DNA of 64,000 nucleotides from Hygrophila difformis (GCA_030278955.1 JAOANR010000004.1:62589686-62653685); one strand, 5' to 3'; positions 12,540 through 24,826 are shown, counted from the stretch's first letter. Program-made: numbers and translations. The notes: generated by a model from the letters alone, not told the origin.

Positions 12540-15500
12540 TTAAAAACCATAAATATTTTATTTTCCTCCATCATCCCCATTGTAAAAATTCTGCATCTGT
12601 TTTCCCAATCACCGCAAATCTCATTTGTATAAATCAATAATTAATACATATTACATACATATTTTATTATCATCATGATTTCTCCATCATGATTTTATTA
12701 CCATATAATTAATAATACATATTTTATTTTTCTTGCTAAATTAGATTTAATTCGTGCTATATTTTTGGCATGTTAACTTTTCTATCATCCTTTTCTATTA
12801 TTAATTAATCTAAAAAATTGTGCACTTAAATTGAACAGTCGGGATCTCTTTCCAAATTTTTCAAAGTGGCCAATATGGTAATAAATTATTTGAAATATAC
12901 ATAATAAAATAAATTTGCGATAATTAACATAAATGTTAACCATCCTCATAAAATATATGGGATTCAATAATTTATCTATAACCTCTTTTACTTTGATAGA
13001 AATAATACATAAATGGTATCAGAGTTTTAATAAAGTTTATAACTACTTGTCTAATATTATAAGATCTACAAAACGATACATAGTAAATATACAGAATTAA
13101 AGTAAATTATCATTTTTGACATGATTTTTAACTATCCAATTAGTAATAATGTTTCAAATTCCATCTTTTAATTATGGGATCATTTCATTCTTTATTAGTG
13201 TACTGGATTTAAATGAGTATTTATTATTTGGATCTAATAAAGTAACACACATTTTTTAAAATTTAAAACCACATATTTAGGGTCTGTTCTGCACGCAGAG
13301 CTGTAGCTGCGAGCTGGGGCTGTAGGGAGCTGTGGGAGCTGTAGCTGTCAGTTTTATTTAAGTGTTCTGTACAACTAGCTGTAGCTGTCAAAAAATGTAT
13401 GAAATGACATAAAAAGACAAACATTAATGTAGACTATTGGGTAGTTAGTTAGTTATTGGGATAAAATTGTAATTGTTCAACAATAAGCTAGGAGCTTATT
13501 TTTTAAAGCTACTACAAGTAGCTTCTAAAAAGAAGCTTTGAAAAGCTCCCATAAGCTCCTAAAAGCTAGTGTGCAGAACGGAACTTTTGTTTTAAAATAA
13601 AAGCTAAAGCTCCCAAAAGCTGCGTGCAGAACAGACCCTTAGAATGGTTTATTTTTAAAAAAAACACATATTCTAATATTTAGTTTTCATTTTTTATTTA
13701 ATATTTAGTTTCCAAAATACGGATATATTTATATGGAAAGATTTAGTTGTCAATAAAATATCGTATTTGTAAAAATTATAATAATAATTGAAGGGCTAAA
13801 TTACATTAATTATTCTTTATTTAAGGGGTAATTTATTTATTTTTATTGATCATCTCACCTTTTACGATTATTCTTTGATATTTCCATAATCATTTCATTA
13901 TCTATAGTCAACATTTCATTTTTATTTATCCAACGGAAATAAATTTAATCAATGTAAATTAATTTAATCAATTTAATCAATATAATCAATGGAAATCAAT
14001 TACCCCATCATATTTGCTTTATTTATGGGGTAATACTTAGTTTCCATTTTTTTTTATTTGATATTGTGTTTTGAAAATACGGATAAATTTATAAGGAAAG
14101 TTTTAGTTGCAATATAAATAAAAATCATATCATAAACAAATTATATTCTATATCTTAAATATTTTATTTCCCTCTATAATTCCCTTTGTAAAAATTCTTC
14201 ATCTGCTTTCCCCATCATCACAAATCTTATTTGCACAAATAAATAATTAATACATATTACATACATATTTTATTACCATCATTATTTCTTCATCATGATT
14301 TTATTACCATATAATTAATAATACATATTTTATTTTTCTAGTTAAATTAGATTTAATCCGTGCTATATTTTTGGCATATTAATTTTTCCATCCATAAATA
14401 AATTCCTAGTATGGATTCATTGTCACAACAAATAAATAAAATATCGTATTTGTAAAAATTATAGTAATAGTTGAAGGGCTAAATTACATTTATTATTCTT
14501 TATTTAAAGGGTAATTTATTTATTTTCATTGATCATCTAATCTTTTACAATTATCTTTGCTATTTCCATAATCATTTCATTGTCTATAGTCAACATTTCA
14601 TTTTTGTTTATCCAATGGAAATCAATATAATAAATGGAAATCAATTACCCCATCATCTTTGCTTTATTTATTGAGTAATACTTAGTTTCCATTTTTTTAT
14701 TTGATATTGTGTTTTCAAAATACGGATAAATTTATAAAAAAAGATTTAGTTGCAATATAATTAAAAATAATTTCATAGACAAATTATATTCAATATCTTA
14801 AATATTTTATTTACCTCCATCATCACCATTGTAAAAATTCTGCATCTGCTTTTCCCATCACCACAAATCTCATTTGCACAAATAAATAATTAGTACATAT
14901 TACATACATATTTTATTACCATTATGATTTCTCCATCATGATTTTATTACCATCTAATTAATAATACATATTTTATTTTTCTAGTTAAATTAGATTTAAT
15001 CCGTGCTATATTTTTGGAATATTAATTTCCCTTCTATAAATAAATTCATAATATGGATTCATTATTCACCACAAATAAATAAAATATCGTATTTGTAAAA
15101 ATTATAGTAATAGTTGAAGGGCTAAATTACATTAATTATTCTTTATTTAAGGGGTAATTTATTTGTTTCCATTGATCATCTCATTTTTTACGATTATTCT
15201 TATTTGCTCTTTCCATAATCATTTAATTGTCTATAGTCAACATTTTATTTTTTTTATCCAATGGAAATCAATTTAATCAATGTAATCAATATATCAATAT
15301 AATCAATGAAAATCAATTACCCCATCATCTTTGCTTTATTTATGAGGTAATACTTAGTTTTCATTTTTTTTTTGATATTGTGTTTTCAAAATACGGATAA
15401 ATTTATAAGGAAAGATTTAGTTGCAATATAATTAAAAATCATTTCATAGACAAATTATATTCAATATCCTAAATATTTTATTTCCCTCCATCATCACTAT

Positions 15501-16130
15501 TGTAAAAATCCTGCATCTGCTTTCTCCATCACCGCATCTCTTTTGCACAAATAAATAATTAATACATATTACATACATATTTTATTACTATCATGATTTC
15601 TTCATCATGATTTTATTACCATATAATTAATCATACATATTTTTATTTTCTAGAAATAACACCTTATTTAACCATATCTTTATAAAATATATCGGATTCA
15701 ATAATTTATATCTATAACCTCATTTAATTTGATAGAAATAACACCTAGATGGTAACAGATTTTCAATAAAGTTTATTATTAGTTATCTAATATTGTTAGG
15801 TCTACGAAACGATACATAGTATATATACAGAATTAAAGTAAATTATCATTTTTGACATGATTTTTAACTATCCAATTAGTAATAACAATTCCCAAATTAC
15901 ACCCTTTAATTATGGGATCATTTCATTCTCTATTAGTGTACAAGATTTAAATATTTATGATTTTTGGATCTAATAAAGTAACATACATTTTTAAAATTAA
16001 AAAACACATATTTAGAATGGTTTATTTTAAAAGATACATATTCTAATATTTAGTTTTCATTTTTTATTTAATATTTAGTTTCCAATATATGGATATATTT
16101 AAATGAAAAGATTTAGTTGCCAACATAAAT
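12540..16130. repeat. Tandem array with ~650-bp units inside the Helitron
   Basis: The landmark AAATATTTTATTTCCCTCCA or a close variant starts near 12553, 14158, 14803 and 15473. The last steps are 645 and 670 bp. A separate pair of segments (12930-13150 and 15660-15880, both containing AAACGATACATAGTA) are about 2.7 kb apart. The array therefore grew by more than one duplication. It has no coding content. Confidence 0.8.
13280..13638. mobile_element. Tourist-like (PIF/Harbinger) MITE
   Basis: Perfect inverted termini GGGTCTGTTCTGCACGCAG / CTGCGTGCAGAACAGACCC with TTA on both sides (13277-13279, 13639-13641), the PIF/Harbinger target duplication. Length is 359 bp. The interior is rich in AGCTGTAGCT and AAGCTCC repeats. 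A paralogous site at about 16001-16022 carries the same flanks with one TTA and no insert. A diverged relative lies at about 36608-36860. Confidence 0.9.
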
Positions 16131-16651
16131 AAAATATTCTAGAATACGGATATACTTATATAAATAATATCCATTTAAAAACGTAGTATCTATATTAAAT
16201 CATCACAATATTTTTTCTAAGGTTAATATTATAATAAACTTATTGTTATAATTAGCCAATTGATATAATAAAAAATTTGTTAGAATTTAAATATAATATT
16301 TTAATTTAAAGCAATGATAATTCAACATTGTCCTATTTAACTTGAGAATAGAATTAATTTGATGTTAATCAATCATTGAATGAAGTAATTGAGAGTAGAA
16401 CATGGATAAAAGTGATATAGACAAATTCGAAACTCTCTTATTGAATAAAATACAAAAGATTCTGAGAAGTTAATGCTATAACAAAAAACTCATCCAATTA
16501 TTTACACTCGGTGGAACAAATCTTTCCACAAAAAGAACAGCCAAACAAATCTTTCCCCAAAAAATTAAGTAAAATGGAATGTCGCCGATTATTTGTCATA
16601 TAAGAAGATGTCGCAACAATTGATTTATTCTTTTATGATTATGAATATTCC

Positions 16652-16897
16652 TTAGCTCTTCATCCAATCAAGATGCTCTTCGTCATTTGAATTAGTACTC
16701 TCGTTGTTCCAATAACTGTCACCAAAACAACCACAAAAGAAAATAAAAAAAATTAGCAAAAAAGGGAGAAAGAGGCATGAAATTGAATAATAAAAGCTAT
16801 AAAATGGTGGGGAGATGTATTTGTTAAATGAAACAATATTTAGAGAAATGTTAGATGAAGATGTAAGGATATGATTTTGAGGTATGTTATAATACAC
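16652..16897 (-). pseudogene. Possible captured terminal exon
   Basis: The minus strand shows a pyrimidine-rich stretch, GGTGACAG, then YWNNESTNSNDEEHLDWMKS and a stop. The last 20 codons look like a real last exon with an acceptor, while the upstream half of the frame is poly-T driven. It sits near the Helitron 5' end. Family unknown. Confidence 0.25.
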
Positions 16898-17136
16898 ATA
16901 TTTATAGGATGAAGGGGGATTAATGAGATCCAGAGTTTAGTATAGAAAGATTATTGGAGCACGGTCCATGGCAATTTTGTAATTATCATCGATGTGGAGC
17001 ACGGTCCAGTGGCAGAACCGTAAATAAGTTAGTGTGTGTGAGAGAGAGTTAAAAAATGAATTTTGTAAGGGGAAAAGGTTTGGGCGGGAAAGTGTGTGTG
17101 TGTGTTAGACTATTTTGGTTTATATTATTATATAGA

Positions 17137-20100
17137 TGACGCATCACAATTAGTTCCGTGGAGGTCAGATTTTATAGCAGAATATAGCATAGAACATGTT
17201 TAGGCAATTTTCACAGCTTCAGGTAAACAGGGGCATATCACAGTATGATGCGGATGGCAGCATAGGTTGAATTGTGTGCATCATATTTTATATCATAATA
17301 TAAAATCACATATCCACTTTCCATTAATTTTGGGTAATCACACAGACGTTACTCCCATTAATTTTGGTAATCACAGATCCACTTTCCATTATAGTTAATG
17401 GGCTCTGAATGGAATGAATGCACACATTCTTGACGCGTATCACATGGTTGCTTAGGTTTGAACACGTTCGCATATGCAGACTAATTCTAGTCAGTATAGT
17501 AACTTAATTGATTTTTTAAGAAGGAGGCCACGGTATTTGTCATTAAATTAAGCCCACATCCTCTAATGTAACTTGATTTGACCAGTTATTTAAATAAGCT
17601 GTTTAAGTAATTTTGGACAAAAAAAACTATCTATATATGAAGTACTACTGTACTAGTGATTGACAAGTCAAGTTAAAGTCAAACTTAAAACCCATTTGAA
17701 TCTGTATCTAAAAGATTTCTAAGTGTTGAGCGAGTCCGAATTTGATTCTGTAAGGACAAAGCTAGAAACTGTTTAATCATTCTTCTTTTAATTTGGAAGA
17801 CGATACTGCAGTATATATGAAGACCTCCTTACTTGGCCACATACTGACATACGTACTACGTTTTACTTAATTAGCCAAAGGTTACTAATTAATAATTACT
17901 ACTTAATGATTATTGGGTTTATTCAATTTTCATATTTTTAATAAGAGTAGGGTGACATTATTGTGACAATCGCAGCTTGATCCGACATTTCTGTTGGAAA
18001 TAATGGGCTTTTGGCCATTAGAGGTTGTGAATGGGAGTGACATTATTTTTATTTATTTCTTCTCTTACGAATTTGAATGGAATTTTTTATTTGGCTCAAA
18101 TGGGTGTGACCCTTGGCAAAGTTCGAACGAATTGGTGCTTCTTCACCAAACCAACTCATCATTTCATTTGAATTGAAACAATCAAATAAATAGGTGTCTC
18201 TTCACCAAACCAGCACATCATTTCATTGAAATATTCAAATATATTCAAACGAATAGGTGCCTCTTCACCGAACGAGCACATCGTTTGAATGAAAAGAAAC
18301 AACTCTTAGCCATCTATAAAAGGACATGCCATGTTCCATTTCATTTATTCGAAAAAAATCCAACAAACAAAAGGCATTCACAAATATTGTTCCAGTTTGC
18401 TGCCGAGAATCTGTTGTATCCTAGGAAACAGTTGCACCGATACGCGGGCAATACTGTTTTAAGGAAATCGTTGCAATAACGATCATCAGATTCAACCAAA
18501 AACCTGCGTGTATTCGAAGTAGAAACTCTATTTTCCTAACAATTTCCCGAGTCAAATATATATTGTGAGATTGACGACAACCTGCCTTTCCATTCCATGG
18601 CAGATTAGAATCAGATCAGGTCACACTTACCATGGGGATATTATTATTTAATTACTTGTAATTCGTTTGTTCTATTGGCAGAACGCCAAAGATAATATCC
18701 GGGTCCGATTCATTACTTTATTTCACTTCACATGATTGTTTTTCCATGTAATTCTTAAATTCATCAAATAATTTCTCCAGTTACACCAATGTGTGCCCCC
18801 ATCCTATACAACTATTGGCTCCGTCACACTAAATTTTGTCACTTTCTCCTATAAACAGATCCAATACGATGAATATATTAAAATATGCATAAGTAAAATT
18901 TATATAGATTATATAATTAGACGAATTTAATATAATTAAAAATTTCAATTAAATGTATATCTTTATTATATACTGCTAATTTGTAAAACTATTGTACAAG
19001 GTTAAACTCACCATTTGATTTCACAAATGGTATACTGGCCACCTGCCTCAACAACCAACCTCCTATTTTGATTCCGACAGATATTATTGTAAATTTTATA
19101 CGAGCAATTAGTAATTTTTATGAGGTATATACAATGTGCGTGGTGGTTATGAAATGTTGAGTCTATTACCGTATCATCATGTCAGAGCAATTGGATAAGT
19201 AAAATGTGGAGTAAGTAGTAGTAGTAGTAATATGCATTGATATAGGGAGTGGTTACAGTGCAGGTACCTGCATCTGCAGGTACCATAAATGTGATGGCGG
19301 AATAATCTTTATAATGGAAGTGAAGTTGTGTAATTTTAAATACAGTAGATTCATGTGATGTCTAAAGAATTTCATGTGATGTATGCGATAGTAGAGTGTG
19401 ATGGGAGACATAAGTTATGTGATACGGTATATGGTGTCTTGGGAAGCATTGTTTCATGTGATGTCTCAGGACGTACTCTGTGATGTATACGTAACACGAT
19501 GTGATGAGAAACATTGTTTATGTAATACAACTATATTTCAGATTGCAATGTCTATTCGAAGTGGTTTAGTGATAGATTTCGTCATCTATTTTTGTGATAT
19601 CAGAGCTCCTTGGTACGGTAGCATGTTCATCTTGAAGTTTTGTAGTAACAATTAGGAAGTAGTTACGTGAGTGAAAGTGTAGTTTGTAAATTTTGATTTC
19701 GAAATTTATATCGATTTTGTTTTATGTGAATCCAAAGTGTTCTTTGAGCTTATGTTTGTAATTGATAGGCGATTTTGATTGAAACTGTTATAATGCTCGC
19801 TGAAATCGGTGAAGAAACGACTTCCGACGAAGAGTAACCACTTTTCCGGCCAAGTTTTGGAAAATTCCGGCCAACTTTCGTCATCTTGAGGTGTAGTTGA
19901 TTTTTCTAAAATCAAAGCACATATTTGTGATCCTTATGTCGAAAGGAGTTGAATGCATATAAGTTTCACCATTTTTGAAAGAGTTTGGAGGGTCGTCGGA
20001 TTTACTATTCACCTTTCTTCTCCGGCGAGCCAATTCTTTTCCGACGATGATTTTGCATTCTGAAAACAGTTATGAGATCCTTGTGAGATATAGATTCATT

Positions 20101-20357
20101 TTCTGGATTGATTTTGTTCATTGGATCGAATCCACACTAAGTTTTTGGTGGGGAATATAACAGGTTTGGGGTTTAGGAGAAAATGACGATTTTTGTGGGA
20201 AAGGAAATATAAGAATTTTTGGAATTGAATTGGAGTTTGTAAGTACAGACCAACAAAGGGTCTGTACCCTATCTTGATTGGTGCATATATAGTAAATATG
20301 GAGACAAAACACACACAGAGTAAATGTAAACGGAACCAAACCGATAAATAAGTAGTA
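17137..20357. other. Intergenic, no gene seen
   Basis: Contains a three-copy ~65-bp tandem repeat (18110-18295), a stretch with repeated GTGATGT motifs (19300-19540) and moderately GC-rich sequence (19780-20080) without consistent coding frames. Open frames of 60-85 codons here lack family signals or splice support. Confidence 0.55.
18110..18295. repeat. ~65-bp tandem repeat, three copies
   Basis: Copies share AACGAATAGGTGCCTCTTCA-like starts (variants at about 18126, 18191 and 18255), then CACCAAACCA.CACATCATTT. The third copy is GC-shifted. Confidence 0.75.
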
Positions 20358-20810
20358 CTCCCTCCGTCCCATTAAAAGTAGCCACTTTCTTTTGGGCACG
20401 GAAATTTAGGTGGTGGTGTTTAGTAGTTAAAGTAGTGTGAGTAAATTTGACTAATCAATCCATCTAATTTATAATGGTTACATTTGACTTTTAAACATAT
20501 TTATTAATTAACTTTGACTTAATGTTATTGTAATGATGTAGAAATGAAAAAATAGTCAAGTGTGGTCTTGTTGGAATCGTCTAATCGTATAGGTTTAGAA
20601 TATATATTTTATATAATTTTTATTTATACCTATTTTGAGATATTAATTGTTAAACAAATATAGAGACTTTGTGCAGAAAGTACAATTGTCATTATTGTGG
20701 GGTTTTTAATCATGCTTATGTTAATCTAATTTTCTTAAAAGGGAAAGTGACCACTTTTAGTGGGACACCCCAAAAAGGAATAGTGGTCACTTTTAATGGG
20801 ACGGATGGAG
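20358..20810. mobile_element. Stowaway-like MITE, long form
   Basis: Termini CTCCCTCCGTCCCATTAAAA and its inverted partner ending ATGGGACGGATGGAG are flanked by TA. Sub-terminal CTTTTGGGCACGG and GTGGTCACTTTTA motifs recur in the element at 63310-63791, so they are one family. Length is 453 bp. Confidence 0.85.
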
Positions 20811-21218
20811 TAGTAAAATATAGATTCCGTGTGGCCCAAAAGTTAGCGGGCTGTGGCTGGTATAGAGAACAGAACAGACTACCAGAAGTAAAGAAGAATC
20901 ATAATGGGCTTAGGCCCATCCTCCTTGGGCCTAACAAAAAAAAAAATTATTCCGTATATTGGAGTAGAATGTAGAGAGACTGCAACAAATTAAACAGAAC
21001 TAGAAATAAAATACTAGTACTAAATAGTAAATACAACTACTAATTCCTATCAACAATTGTTTCACGTGTGTGTGCTCTGGTCCACAAAAGTCCTAAACAA
21101 AAATCTTCAAATGTTGCCAGAACTAGGGAGATTCGAACACGACCCCTTACCGGACAAAACAGATCATGGGACCCTTCCCTTCCCTTCCCTTCCCTGCCCA
21201 AATTTTGAATGGGATAGC
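20811..21218. other. Intergenic, no gene seen
   Basis: Unique sequence ending in a CCCTT run (21175-21195). A GATTCGAACACGACC string near 21130 resembles a tRNA T-loop region but no cloverleaf can be drawn. Confidence 0.5.
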
Positions 21219-21841
21219 TAGGGTGGGCAAATGGGGCGGGTTAATCGGGCACCCGACCCGAACCCGAAAAATAGTGAGATCGGGTTGGGTACCCGAACTC
21301 GAAAAAACCCGAAGTTGGGTACCCGAACCCGAAATTACTAGGTCGGGTCGGGTATCGGGTTTTACAAATGAATCCGAATTACCCGATCTTTTTTTTTTAA
21401 AAAAAAAATTATTTTATTTTATTTTTTAAGAAATGTCTATCTTTTCTTTTTTAAATTTTCCCCACAATGTAGAGAGTATTTTTTTTAGTATTTCTAGTTA
21501 CATAATTTTATGCAAATCAAAAGTGTAAAACCGCAATCAATTACTTTTTTCGAAATCTTATTAGTCAATTCTTGTCTGTTGTTCGTAAATGAATGAGTAT
21601 TGTTCTCATTCTTATTTGTAAATTGTAAATCATGATGGTGATTATTGAATTTATCAAACTTTCTTTGATAATTTGTTTTTTATTAAAAAAAGTTTTTTTT
21701 TTTAATTTCTTTTTAGAAAAAAGAGTGGGTACCCGACATGTCGGGTACCCACCAATGTCGGGTAGTGGTCGGGTAACTTATTTTTCTACCCGAACCCGAT
21801 TAACCCGAACCCGACTAACCCGAACCCACCGCCCACCCATA
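21219..21841. mobile_element. hAT-type non-autonomous element
   Basis: Starts TAGGGTGGGCAAATGGGGCG and ends CACCGCCCACCCATA. An 8-bp direct repeat GGGATAGC (21211-21218, 21842-21849) is the hAT target duplication. The inner arms hold many CCCGAACCCGA / TCGGGTACCC repeats in inverted order, which should fold into a long hairpin. Length is 623 bp and no transposase is present. Confidence 0.9.
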
Positions 21842-21849
21842 GGGATAGC

Positions 21850-23066
21850 ATTTACGAACCTAACCACAACTTGATGACCATATACTTATAGAAAATCAAT
21901 GATCAATCGGAATGCAAATTTGCAAAAGGGAACACAGTATATGTTGTTAAAGCAATCATCATTCATCACTTCACTTTTATCCAACTTACAACTATTTCAC
22001 TTGTAATTTCCCGACAAGGGGCCCAATCACCTTAAGATGAGTTGCTAAATTAACTACATTCCTCTGCATAATCAATAGTAGACTTACCCAATAATAATAA
22101 TAATAAATAAATAAATAATACTTTTTTTTTAAAAAAATAAAATAAAAGTTCTATAGAAAGGGTAGATGACAATTGTTCATTCAGAATAAACTTTACCACT
22201 AAGCGTAGAGTGATTGTATAATAACTGTAAAAGCAGTAAATTTGTGTTGCCAGAAATTTATTTTTTATTTTATTTTATTTTTGAAAAAACCAATAAAATA
22301 GAAATGATTAATCTTGTCCATCAAGAGAGGTCAGAGAGGTGTAATATGCGCAGCAGAAGATATGCAATAGCGACAAAACTATACTATAGAACACTATAGC
22401 CATAGTTCTCTAAGGATAAGAAATCAGCAAGTGCAAAGGCTGCTTTACCGTAACTTCACTAGTTCTTCTTCTATACTAAAATTTGCAAGAAACGTAAAAC
22501 TGAAACACACAATAATAGCCCAAGCGTCCAAGGAGCCATCAAAAGCATTCACTCAACAAGGCTAATGATGAATTGATGATGCAAAGAAGATGAACCAAAT
22601 TATCAATGGGAAAAAACCAAAAACAAGATCCCAACATAACTCCCATTCAATTATAATCACCAAGCAGTATAAAAATTGCAATAGAGAAACCCACCGCACC
22701 ATCTCAATCAAAAGAACAACAAAAAAATTCACACCAAATTACCAAAATGCAATTAAGCATCAGAGAGCCAGCCAAAATAAAAACACAGTCTTCAGAACAA
22801 AGCGGGGAAATTCCATTTTTGACAGCAGAACAAGAATTCTTATTCACATTTAAATGATTCACATACTGGAAGTTCCAAATCAATTCAACAAGTGATGGCA
22901 TAATAATAATAATAATGATGATAATCATAGGGTCTTCATCCTAAGAGTCACATAAACACAAACCCATTCATATATGATCATATCTACAATCCACCCGTCC
23001 CCATACCAACGAATTTCGTAAATTTATTAACGACAATTCCTAATCCCATCCTCCCTTAGAGCTCCG
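21850..23066. other. Intergenic, no gene seen
   Basis: AT-rich, with (AATA)n near 22092-22117 and ATA repeats near 22900. The part closest to 23067 is the likely 3' UTR of the minus-strand gene next door. Confidence 0.5.
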
Positions 23067-23630
23067 TCAAATGACGCGCACGCCAAAGCCATGCTTCCCG
23101 TACGAGCACCCAGGCTTGTTATGGCAATACAGAAGCTTCTTCGATTTGCTGAGCTTCGGGGCACCCTTTTTCCCTATCTTCCTTATCCTCTCCTTCCCGA
23201 GCATGTTCTTCAATCTCCACGGCACAAGCTCATCGTCGAAATCGTAATCATCGACGTCGTGTTCATCCTCGAAATCATCGCCATCGCCGTCGCCGTCGCC
23301 ACCGCGCATCATCTCAAAAGGGGAGGTGGTCCGAGGGGAAACCGACAGACACGTGATGGAATAGATGACTTTCGGATTCACGAAATCACGCGCCGCGCGT
23401 CTAATCTCTTCGCCCACCGCTTGCGGCTCCACGGCAGGTTCTGGCTCCTCGCCGAAGACGTCGATGTCGGCGTCGCCGTCGAAGGAATAGACGTCTTCGT
23501 CGTCGGAAAACGCCGCTTGGACGAACTCCCACGCAGACAGATCGTCATCGAAGTCGCCGCAGCGGTCGGTGGAGCTGGATCCGCCGGTTTTGGCCATTGA
23601 TGCGGCGGCTTTCCTCAAGATACTCAACAT
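23067..23630 (-). CDS. Plant-specific acidic protein of unknown function
   Basis: Intronless frame of 187 codons, much richer in GC than its flanks, with codon use typical of a real gene. Residues about 25-70 are acidic (DFDDDLSAWEFVQAAFSDDE). About 105-135 is an Asp/Gly/Glu run (GDGDGDGDD and DDYDFDDE). The C-terminus is basic and ends with a compact Cys/Gly motif (KKLLYCHNKPGCSYGKHGFG). Acidic body plus basic tail suggests a nuclear or nucleic-acid-associated protein, but that is inference. The tail resembles the end of uncharacterised plant proteins I have seen; I cannot name one. The ATG at 23630 begins MLSILRKAAAS, and no upstream in-frame ATG is apparent. The plus-strand open frame across the same bases is a shadow. 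Confidence 0.75.
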   Translation of the reverse strand: MLSILRKAAASMAKTGGSSSTDRCGDFDDDLSAWEFVQAAFSDDEDVYSFDGDADIDVFGEEPEPAVEPQAVGEEIRRAARDFVNPKVIYSITCLSVSPRTTSPFEMMRGGDGDGDGDDFEDEHDVDDYDFDDELVPWRLKNMLGKERIRKIGKKGAPKLSKSKKLLYCHNKPGCSYGKHGFGVRVI

Positions 23631-24129
23631 TTTTGCGTTTTTCTTGGGTGGGTACCTTTTGGGGATGTTGAATTATCTGCGTTTATTTTTCTCTGCCTTT
23701 TCCTCGAAGGGAATGAAGGATGTGTGGATTAGCAAATGCTGTTAGGACCGTAGGGAGGACTTATTTTTTTAAAAAAATGGGGAATTAAGGGACACGTGGG
23801 AGGGAGAGGAGCCTGGATTGGACCACATGCGTGGAGATGGAATTCTATTGGTTGCATTTGCGTGGCGAAGGTACCGGATTCGTGCTGTATAAGTCTTTCC
23901 CTCTTTTCTTTTTCCTTTTTTTTTCTTTTTCTCGGTATTGATATACTCCCAAGTCATATCATTTGGAGACTCTAATTTCTAGCCTTAAAAATATTTTGTG
24001 GGCCTGCTTAGGTGTTATCGCCCAACCTTTAATTTGTCCAATGGTATTGGAGCCCAACTTTGTTTTGAGTTAAAAGTGAATGGGGAAAGGCCATACTATG
24101 TGTATTGGGCATTGTACCACTGGTATGGG

Positions 24130-24482
24130 TAGGGGTGTCAATTTCGACACGAACCCGAAAAAATGAACTCGACCGACACGAAAAATTTCAGGTTTGGGTT
24201 TAGTCATTTTGGGTTTTTTCCAAATCAGGTCGACCCGAAACCCGACCTGAAATATTATTCCATCTGCTCAATCTGACATGAACACGACACGAAATCTTAA
24301 ATTTTGTCAATTTTGCCTATAACCCAAAAAAACGAACCCGAACGACACGAAAAATTTCAAGTTTGGGTTTAGCTATTTTGGTTTTTTTCCCAAATCAGGT
24401 CGACCCGAAACCCGACCTGAAATATTATACAACCTGATCAACCCGACACGAACACGACCCGAAACCTGAAATTGACACCCTA
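24130..24482. mobile_element. hAT-type MITE
   Basis: Starts TAGGGGTGTCAATTTCGACA and ends GAAATTGACACCCTA. Flanks GGTATGGG (24122-24129) and GATATGGG (24483-24490) match at 7 of 8 bases, as expected for an aged hAT duplication. Inner arms carry CCCGAAACCCGACCTGAAAT twice. Length is 353 bp. Confidence 0.85.
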
Positions 24483-24710
24483 GATATGGGTTTGAAAAGC
24501 CAGTAGCCGAATGGTATATTGGTATGGCAGATAAACTTGTGCATATACTATGTATGATATACCAAATTCAGCCTGTTATTCACTTAGTAACTCACTTAAT
24601 CATCCTCGGATGCAAACTATTGCCGATCAATTTCGCTTTGATTTCTTATTCTCATTGGCGGTGCCTATTGAAAAATACGTATATGAATACAAGTGGATTC
24701 AGACATACGA

Positions 24711-24826
24711 GATGTTTGAAAGTCAACAAATTCGCTAGCGGATAAGAGATTCGGAGAGAGAATTGTGAGATATGCTGATTATATAAGCTATATATATTTT
24801 TAAATATGCCGGCTTCCAAACAAGCC
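24711..24826. mobile_element. Diverged relative of the 4628-4734 foldback MITE
   Basis: Begins GATGTTTGAAAGT and contains TTCGCTAGCGGATAAGAGATTC, shortened here as the shared GCTAGCGGATA core. Ends CTTCCAAACAAGCCC. The terminal inverted match is weaker than in the first copy. Confidence 0.5.

Larger units (their letters stand above)
10585..17136 (-). mobile_element. Probable non-autonomous Helitron (6.55 kb)
   Basis: Read on the minus strand, the element begins TCTATATAATAATATAAA at 17136. It ends with a GC hairpin (CCCGCG loop CGCGGG, 10598-10614) about a dozen bases before a terminal CTAG at 10585-10588. Flanking bases are A on one side and T on the other, the Helitron insertion preference. 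No inverted repeats or target duplication are expected, and none is seen. No Rep/helicase frame is present, so it is non-autonomous. It contains gene debris (11599-11826, 11947-12048, 16652-16897), a ~650-bp tandem array and a nested Tourist element. The 3' end is strong; the 5' end rests on TC, the T flank and the AT-rich start. Confidence 0.65.

Noticed and set aside
19398..19655. Open frame of 85 codons
   Set aside because: Built from repeated GTGATGT words; no splice sites, family signal or coding bias.
21125..21150. tRNA-like T-loop string GATTCGAACACGACC
   Set aside because: No acceptor stem, anticodon arm or A box at the right spacing on either strand.
23091..23600. Plus-strand open frame of 169 codons
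   Set aside because: Shadow of the minus-strand acidic-protein gene; its residues mirror the GAC/GAT-rich sense codons.
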